NCBI RefSeq assembly: GCF_958979055.1
Contig: NC_084888.1
Span: forward strand, 12,814,804 to 12,878,803
DNA: 64,000 nt
Reading direction: 5' to 3'
Source of the DNA: Alnus glutinosa
Lineage: Eukaryota; Streptophyta; Magnoliopsida; Fagales; Betulaceae
Shown: in pieces, positions 57,600 to 64,000 of the stretch
Numbering within the stretch: the first letter of the stretch is position 1
How the letters are laid out: each line of letters starts with the position of its first letter
The notes under the pieces: model-generated
What the model saw: the letters and a program-made list of their open reading frames with translations, nothing else
Databases searched by the model: none
Told to the model about the DNA's origin: nothing
Made by a program: the position numbers and the translations under genes

Positions 57600-58593
57600 C
57601 TTAAGAATCCATTCAACAAAACCTTCACAATCAACAAGGTTTTATAGTTAATACATTACAAGGGGAGTTAATCCATTCAGGCATGCAAAGGGCTTTCTAG
57701 CATATATTCTACTCGAATAATGCCAGTTCCAAAAAATGAAATTTCTCATTTGCATTCTACTCGATTTTTTTTTAGATGTATCAAATCTTTATAGAACAAA
57801 CACAACATTCTACAACCCTCTCCAGTTAAAGCCTGGATGCAAAGGTCCCTAAACAGGGAACAATGTTGTGCATAATCAAAAGTTGGGCTTTGGTGGATTG
57901 CATACAAAACAATCAAAACAATATCAAACTAAACAAAATAAGCTATGCGTGGTCTACAAGAATCACATTTCAATTTGATTTGGTTCATGGATGATTATCT
58001 CGTAGGTTGATTGAACATATAATTATCACTCAAAATAGGGAACTTAATCGAAATCCAACCCAATATCACAAATAGAAATCCAACCCACAACTCAAAAACC
58101 AATAGAAACCCACAACTCAAATACCAATTTCATATCTTAAATCACCCACAACTCAAAAAAGCGAATGAAACTCACCTGCTCAGTGGTCTCTCCTCAACTG
58201 CTGCTATGTGGAAATCTGAAGCTTTATGGTCTTGGTTGGGTAGCAACGCCTTCAACTGCCAAATACCCAGCTTTGTCTCGCTTAGCTCCGTCGCTCTCTC
58301 TCACTCAGCTTTCTTGCTCAGTCATCTCTCTCTCGCTCCGCTCTCTCCCTGTGAAGCTCAAGGCATTTCGTTCGAGAATGCTTCTTCTAGAATATCTGAG
58401 AAAAGTGTGACGAAGGGAGAGAAATTGATTATTTTATTCGATAACTAATGAATAGTGAATAGGTAGTATTGCCTATTCACTATTCATGTGTTAAGAAAAA
58501 AAAGTTAAAGTGGCTATTCTGCTGGAGTAAAGAAAAGGCTAATAATAGTCAAATTTGACTTTGAAGGTTTTAACCATTTTGCTGGAGATGCTC
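57600..58593 (-). other. Harbinger right-end region
   Basis: No gene is supported. It includes the element's leader. The CTCTCTC-rich stretch at 58280-58350 lies where the ORF1 promoter would be. Open frames on the plus strand here are not credible genes. Confidence 0.4.
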
Positions 58594-58596
58594 TTA

Positions 58597-59318
58597 GTCA
58601 TTTTAGGATGATTCTGATGATAAATATGACCTTCAGAAGACCGATAACAAGCTTTATAAGGAATGTATAAAATTGATGAAAATCAATAAAATTTCCCGTA
58701 AAAAGCTTAATGATGTTGAGCATGAAAAATAGTCTTTGGTTACTAAATTGTCTGAATCACATGCCTTCGTTGACTCTTTGAAATTTGAAAATATTGTACT
58801 TGTTGAAAATAATAAATCACTTGAGAATGAATTGAAAGACTCTAAGGAACTTTCACATAAACTCTCTAATGATAATTTGGAAAACTTGTTTTGTGTTCAA
58901 AAACATCTTTCTAACAAGCCTAATATGATTGTTGATAACTTGGGTGCCTCTAATTCGCATGCTTATAATTCTAAAAGAAAGACTTTGTTTGTAAAGCTTG
59001 TGAAAGTTGAAGAAGTCAAGGCCAATATAGTATGTTCGGATAATAGCAAAAAATATTGTGTGAGTAACTGTGTGAAGCCCAAATCCAAGGCTTATTTAGG
59101 GAAACAAACTCAAGCTAAGTTTGTTCCTACATTACACCATTGTGGGATTGTGGGTCACATTAGACCAAATTGCTGTCAGTTGAAATCCCAACGACATTGG
59201 AATAAGAAAGATGCTCCTAAGAAAAAAAAAAGTGTTGTAGTGTCTTGTGTGTCTAGGTATGTCCGTCTACATAGGAGACCCGCTTCTTCTCCAATTTTTT
59301 TTCCTACTTGCCATTAAG
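58597..59318 (+). pseudogene. Copia-type gag remnant
   Basis: From about 58640 the plus strand reads as the C-terminal half of a plant Copia gag: a lysine-rich coiled coil (KLNDVEHEK, a stop, LVTKLSESHAFVDSLKFEN, SLENELKDSKELSHKLSNDN), then a zinc knuckle written LHHCGIVGHIRPNC, in which the first cysteine is Leu, and a basic tail. The N-terminal half is missing, removed at or before the Harbinger insertion. Confidence 0.8.
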
Positions 59319-61159
59319 TTGAAACTCCGTGAGCATAAGAGTGAGAATTTATTTTTTAGGAATAGTTACAAGAAGTTATACAACATGATGATGGTGGTTT
59401 TTACTAGGTTCGTTGAGTTGGACAAGAGTCTCAAACTGGTAAGAAGGCAAGGTTTAGGAATGTTGATACTATTCACCCTTTGAGGGGAAGTAGTAGTGGA
59501 CTCACCTAGAGTTAAGTGGTCACATGGCATGTCTAGGACCATTGTTCATGCATATTCATTCATATCCTTGAGCATGTAGTGTTCTTTGCGTTGTATTTTT
59601 TTATTTTGTTTCTTTACTTAATTTATGTTTTGCATATGCATTGATTTTGTGTTTTATTTCTAGTTTTCTTTAAAAGAAAAAATGGAAAAACAAAAGGAAT
59701 TTTTTTTTTTTTTGTTATTTTCTTCTTCCTAGCTTTGGCTTATGCATCTTGAAAGTTCATTAATTTCTCATATGTATTCCTTGAACTCAACCCATAATTA
59801 TCTTTTGAAATGTGCTTATTATGAATGAGTTGATTATTCTTTTAATGGACTAATTTCTTTGCCTAAGCATGAGCTTTTTGTGGTACACTTCTTGTATGTT
59901 GATCTTTTGTGCACTTTAGAGCTTTCATTTGGGTTGAGCTTGACTGCATGGGTGAGTGTTTGTTAGGCAACTATGCGAAGGAGGTTGACTATTTTTTCAG
60001 TCAAATTGACTAACTCACTAGTTGAACCTAGGACCTAAAAATTCATGCATTCTTTCTATATGATTTAAGCACCAATGTTTAAAGGCACTTTTTCAATAAA
60101 AAATATATGAACTAAAGTTCAATGTCTAATAATTGCTTAACATGTTCATATAGAAACAGTCAGTGACCAAATCATTGCAGAAAGAGGCGATCACTAAAAG
60201 ACTTTGTTTAAGTTTGTGCTATGTCTCAGGGGGAGTGTATTGGATGATGGTGACTAGACCATAGTATGATAAGATTTGACTTTTGACTTGATGTGCATGT
60301 CAACCTTCCTTATGAGGATTTATGAGCTTTTGCTTGCTAACCTTTTCTCCTCACCAAATAAGGTCTTAAACTTTCTTAATAGAATGTTATCACACACAAC
60401 TCACAAGCATGGGTTGAGTGGATCATATTGTTGTGCATTTGTTAAAGAGAATTTTGATCTATTCGCCTTTTGATTCTCATGCTTACTTTGCACACTTTGA
60501 GTGTTGATTATGTTAAGAATTCATTGTTTAACACATGAGCTATTGATACATTTTTCTTGTATACTATCTGGATTTCTTATCATATATTGAGGGGGATAAT
60601 TTGTTTTGCAAAATGTCCTATTATGCACATCATATGTGCTACTGTTCATAGTCTTGCATTTCATTCATGCTACATTTTGTGCTTTGCTCATGATCGATCA
60701 TTGTTGAGTTTAGCAGATAGTGAGAGGTCCTTTTTTTTGTGTGCATCGCCCACTAAAGTTCATCTCGTGCATGAGTAATTGTTTTAGTTTGTTTTTATTG
60801 TTGGGCATTGTGTTTGATCGTTATTTTGAAACCATTTGTCATTTCGAGACAAAAATAGGGAGAAGGTTTGAGTTTATATTGATGTCTTTGATACGGGGGG
60901 TAATAACTTTTTGATGATGTGATTGATTGACATAGTTGTGCTAATGTGTTTATTGGATATCTATTCAATTATTCATATTTATGTTAATCAGAGTTTTAGT
61001 ACTTGAATTATCTATTTGTTTATTGGTTTGTTCATGTTTCAGAGAACATTTTAGACTCATAATTTCATCTAAGTTTATGTTAGGTTTTAGGTTTTTAGTT
61101 TTTAACTTGAGTTTTTTGTTGTAATTGGGTTTTGTCACCAAATTTCCAAAGAGAGAGCT
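59319..61159 (+). other. 3' internal region of the Copia-type element
   Basis: No pol motifs were found in any frame. It is T-rich with GGGGGAGTG (60230) and GAGGGGGATAA (60588) purine tracts of the kind found in the 3' non-coding part of long Copia elements. Confidence 0.5.
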
Positions 61160-62166
61160 TGTTAGGTTTTTAATGTTGGAAACTTCGATGTCAAAACTTA
61201 TTTAGTTGTAAGTTTTAGTCTTCTGGTTAAGTCGGTGAAAAAGTTTATCCAAGACATGATGATGGACTTAAATTCAAGTGGGCTAAATCCAACTCAAATT
61301 GGAAGACTTATAAGATAGGTTTAAGCCTAATCAATCAAGGAATAGAAGGCCTACATGATATGGTTAAGTCTAATCAATCAAGGGAATGAGCCAGTCGAAA
61401 TTTCATTAAGTGGAGTTAAAATCAGATTTGTTAATTCTAGATTGAGCACGTCTCAGTGTTTTAACCATAACTTTTGGCTCAAGTATCGGATTTAAGTTAA
61501 ATTAGCAGCATTAGAAAGATAACTCAAAAGGAAACAATTCTCTTTGAAATAAGATTTCCCTAATTCAGACGTTTACTATGTCACAATTGCCCCGCACTAT
61601 AAGACTGAAAATCTGGGCAAATTTTGCTAAAATCCAATTCCAACTAGAATTAGGTTTTCTTCAGAAGTCTATTTAAAGAGACTTCGATGTACAAATTTAT
61701 TAAGAGTTCTACTCTAGAATTCAGTATGCTAAGAGAGGGTTTTAAACTAGGAGTGTTAATGTTAAATCTCTCTTAAAATTTTGGTTATTGTTTAACCATC
61801 AACCTTGAACAATCAAAGCCAATTAGAGTTACGGTTAAGGAGATCAAGAAAAAGAACTCTCTAGAGGTTCTGGAAGAGAAGTAGAGAAGTGGGACACTGG
61901 TTGTAATTCAAGAGTGTGACGACTGCAAAGGTTTTATGATTATTAACGTCTTGTAATTCACAGATTCTTTGTTATTGGATTAATTTCCTGGGTTGGCTTT
62001 GAGTTCAAAGAATTTTCACTTCATCACGAAATATGTGTCAATTGCTTTTCATATTTTGGTGATTGTTTGTTTGTAGTTGATTATATTTTTAATTCCACAT
62101 TATATTGGCATACACCTATTCAACCTCCCCTTCTAGGTGTTGTTTGGAGTCTAGCTTATATTTTCA
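61160..62166 (+). repeat. 3' LTR of the Copia-type element
   Basis: 1007 bp. It includes 12-15 bp near 61230 not found in the 5' LTR (GTCGGTGAAAAAGTTTATCC region). Confidence 0.9.
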
Positions 62167-62619
62167 GCGCTGTTACCTGATTTGATGCGTAGAAGTAACT
62201 CTTCAAATGATTTACTTGTTAAATAAACCTGGGAATTTTATGATGACACCCTATGGGTTAATTACCACTATTAAACTTTGGGGTTGGTTACACCCCTTTC
62301 CAGGCTTGCTCCTCCTCATCTTTAACAAGATTGAAGAGTTTAGTGGCCACTGTAGCCGCTAGATCTGTGAGATAACCACTAGACTTGTGTCTAGTGGCCA
62401 TCAAATTCTGAGTTGATCGATGTTATCATTGTCGGATCGGCTCATCATCCCCCTAAAAATATATGTCGACTTAGAAAGCCAAACCTATATGCGACCCTCG
62501 TCAAATATGAAGTTGAAAGTCTTGTCATTATTATTCTTCAATTTGATTCAAATGTGTTCAAGATTGACTAATATTTGTATATAAGGAATGAAAAGTCATG
62601 CATGCACAAGTGATTTGGA

Positions 62620-62654
<35 letters not shown>

Positions 62655-62967
62655 TGGAAAATTTTATGCGCCTTTTGAATTATGGATACAAGAACAAATC
62701 TTATATGGAGGAAAGTCATCCAACCACAAAGAACAATGTTAAAAAGAAATATTGAAGTTCCCCCCTTCCCTCTCCATGTATTGCTGAGACAACAAAAAAA
62801 AAAAAAAAAGGGAAAAAATGAAGGGGAAAAAAATAGAATTATATGGAGTTAACTATAAATCTTGCACCCAAGGTCAATCAATTTGGGTTAATAGAGGCTC
62901 ATACCAATGCTACTACCCATGACCCTCGGATCAAAAAAAAAAAAAAAATCACCAATTTGTGCTAAAT
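62167..62967. other. Intergenic stretch downstream of the IQM gene
   Basis: Non-coding, with a GA microsatellite at 62620-62651 and A-runs at 62793 and 62934. The 3' UTR of the IQM gene lies at its right end. Confidence 0.5.
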
Positions 62968-64000
62968 CTAATTAGCAGTAGAAACATTTACCCTCGGGCT
63001 AGTAAGTCCCATATATGCAAGCCTCGGTGAAAGGTGGATTTTGGGACTTGGTCTTGGCGAGGGGATGGGAGCATTGCCAGGAAAGTGTCCTGGCATGGTC
63101 CTCGGCGACAGATTAACATGTTCAAGTGCCTGAAATTGAAGCTGTGCTGGGTAGTCTCTAACACACACTATACGAGGACTGTGTCCACTACTCCATTTAC
63201 GTGAAAAACGCTTCCCAAATTCGAATTCCTGTGCTTCCACAATATTGGTTCCAATTACATTTGCAGCATCCTTGATATTAAGCACATTAGCATCTGTTGA
63301 TACTGTGTTGGTGGATTTGATATTTGTCAAGGAACCCCTCATTGACTTTGGCAAAGGTGGAACATCGTCATCTACAGCACATTTCTGAAGCACACCCATG
63401 AAGAAACACACAATTAATCAGTTAAACTGTTATGAAACTAGAATTTTACAGCAAGTAAAGGACGTTCGCATCAGTCACAAGCACGTATTCCATGAATCTC
63501 TTGAAGTTAATTATTTTTGCTCTAATTTATCTTAGAAGAGTAATAGTTTAATTAAATAATCTTTAATTGTTATCCGGTCAGCATTGCAATAGTTATCTAT
63601 GTTAAGAGTTAGTGTCGTGTAGCACTACCGTGCACTTATTTTAGTAGTTGTTTTAGCAGGAGTTTACCTCCAAGTCATGTAGGAGTTCTACTCCGTGTCT
63701 TGTATTTTTCTATTTAAGGGATGATCATGAATAAAGAATGAAGCATAATTTTAATCTCAAACTTTGTGTTTGAAAAATGTTTCATGTTTCTTTAGAATTT
63801 AAAATGTTTAGGTTCCTTTAAAATCTAAGATTTTAGTTTTCTTAGAACTTAACAATCTATCTCGTAACATAAACGCATTAATTGGGATTGTGCCAACCAT
63901 GTGCACCATGTACGTGAGAGACGGCTGAAGAAATTACCTTAACGTCGGTCAAGCTTACGTGGTGATCTTCTAGGAAACTGATGAACTCCATGAAGTTCTC
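62968..64000 (-). CDS. IQM (IQ-motif) calmodulin-interacting protein, C-terminal exons, partial
   Basis: The last exon, 63384-62968 (138 residues and stop), joins in phase 0 to an exon that ends at 63938 and runs off the window (ENFMEFISFLEDHHVSLTDV then K). Conserved IQM features seen are the FMEFISFLE helix, KCAVDDD, FGKRFSRKWSSGHSPRI followed by CVRDYP, and LQFQALEHVNLSPR, then a proline/serine-rich tail (PIPSPRPSPKIHLSPRL). IQM proteins bind calmodulin through an N-terminal IQ motif, not present in this window, and act in calcium signalling. The intron, 63385-63937, has no recognised gene but may hold LTR-like sequence near 63600-63760. Which IQM member it is cannot be told from this part. 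Confidence 0.88.

Larger units (their letters stand above)
54085..58593 (-). mobile_element. 4.5-kb PIF/Harbinger transposon
   Basis: Inverted ends GAGCATCTCCAA... / ...GCTGGAGATGCTC are flanked on both sides by TTA (54082-54084, 58594-58596), the standard 3-bp Harbinger target duplication. On the minus strand it carries both genes of the superfamily: ORF1 (Myb-like/NAM-associated, 57560-56555) and a DDE transposase (55675-54425). It is inserted between the primer-binding site and the gag remnant of the Copia-type element, so is younger than it. Confidence 0.95.
52989..62166 (+). mobile_element. Copia-type LTR retrotransposon, pol-less, with nested Harbinger
   Basis: Two direct LTRs (52989-54002 and 61160-62166) both start TGTTAGGTTTTTAATGTTGG and end TATATTTTCA. 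A primer-binding site TGGTATCAGAACGGG at 54005, complementary to initiator tRNA-Met in the usual way, follows the first LTR, and a purine tract (AAAGAGAGAGC, 61148-61158) precedes the second. Without the nested transposon the interior is only about 2.6 kb and holds part of gag but no protease, integrase or reverse transcriptase. Flanking GCATT / GCGCT are not a convincing target duplication. Confidence 0.9.

Noticed and set aside
58165..58448. Serine/leucine-rich plus-strand open stretches
   Set aside because: A CTCTC-rich part of the Harbinger right end; no start support and no family.
52984..62171. 5-bp target duplication of the Copia-type element
   Set aside because: Flanks GCATT and GCGCT agree at only three of five positions, so chance cannot be excluded.
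1..64000. CRISPR arrays, tRNA genes and organellar insertions
   Set aside because: No regularly spaced repeats with unique spacers were seen, no cloverleaf-type tRNA was recognised by eye, and no plastid or mitochondrial gene order was found. A tRNA scan was not possible here.

Overview
The window is nuclear DNA from a flowering plant, and the gene content fits a eudicot, probably a woody rosid. The evidence is spliced genes with GT-AG introns, an R2R3-MYB gene with the usual 133/130-bp first exons, IQD and IQM calmodulin-binding genes, a nuclear gene for the organellar ribosomal protein bL34, and many plant-type transposons. No bacterial, organellar or CRISPR features were seen. Species cannot be fixed from the sequence.

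Host genes, left to right: the last two exons of a mitochondrial bL34 gene (+, 6466-7079; its first exon is not in the window); a MYB26-like R2R3-MYB gene (-, 14776-16163, complete, 318 aa); a complete five-exon IQD gene (-, 28695-38573, 433 aa) whose second intron is 8.2 kb and holds degraded LTR elements; and the 3' end of an IQM gene (-, 62968 to past the right edge). Exon joins were worked out from splice sites and reading frame by eye.

Most of the rest is transposon-derived. 1-5.5 kb: three decayed LINE copies. 7.7-14 kb: a LINE tail, a hAT-type element, MITEs and a 1-kb retroelement with a 14-bp target duplication. 16.2-28.7 kb: gene-free AT-rich DNA with MITEs and LTR-like sequence. 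39.5-49.8 kb: one 10.35-kb Mutator-like element (MULE) with long inverted repeats and a perfect 9-bp target duplication. 50.5-51.4 kb: a mosaic of a CACTA end and a 5S-bearing Cassandra-type TRIM. 53.0-62.2 kb: a Copia-type LTR element with a 4.5-kb PIF/Harbinger transposon nested in it.

The MULE is the notable object. Its two genes converge, as in maize MuDR. From the right repeat runs a FAR1/FHY3-type transposase (-). Its downstream exons continue in frame through phase-0 introns into a segment that reads as the C-terminal domain of VARICOSE/EDC4, the scaffold of mRNA decapping. From the left repeat runs a small GRF zinc-finger protein with a C-terminal membrane helix (+). Between them lies a captured genomic piece of V-ATPase subunit d, with its intron. 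The transposase-VARICOSE reading frame now carries two nonsense codons, so this copy is probably not active.
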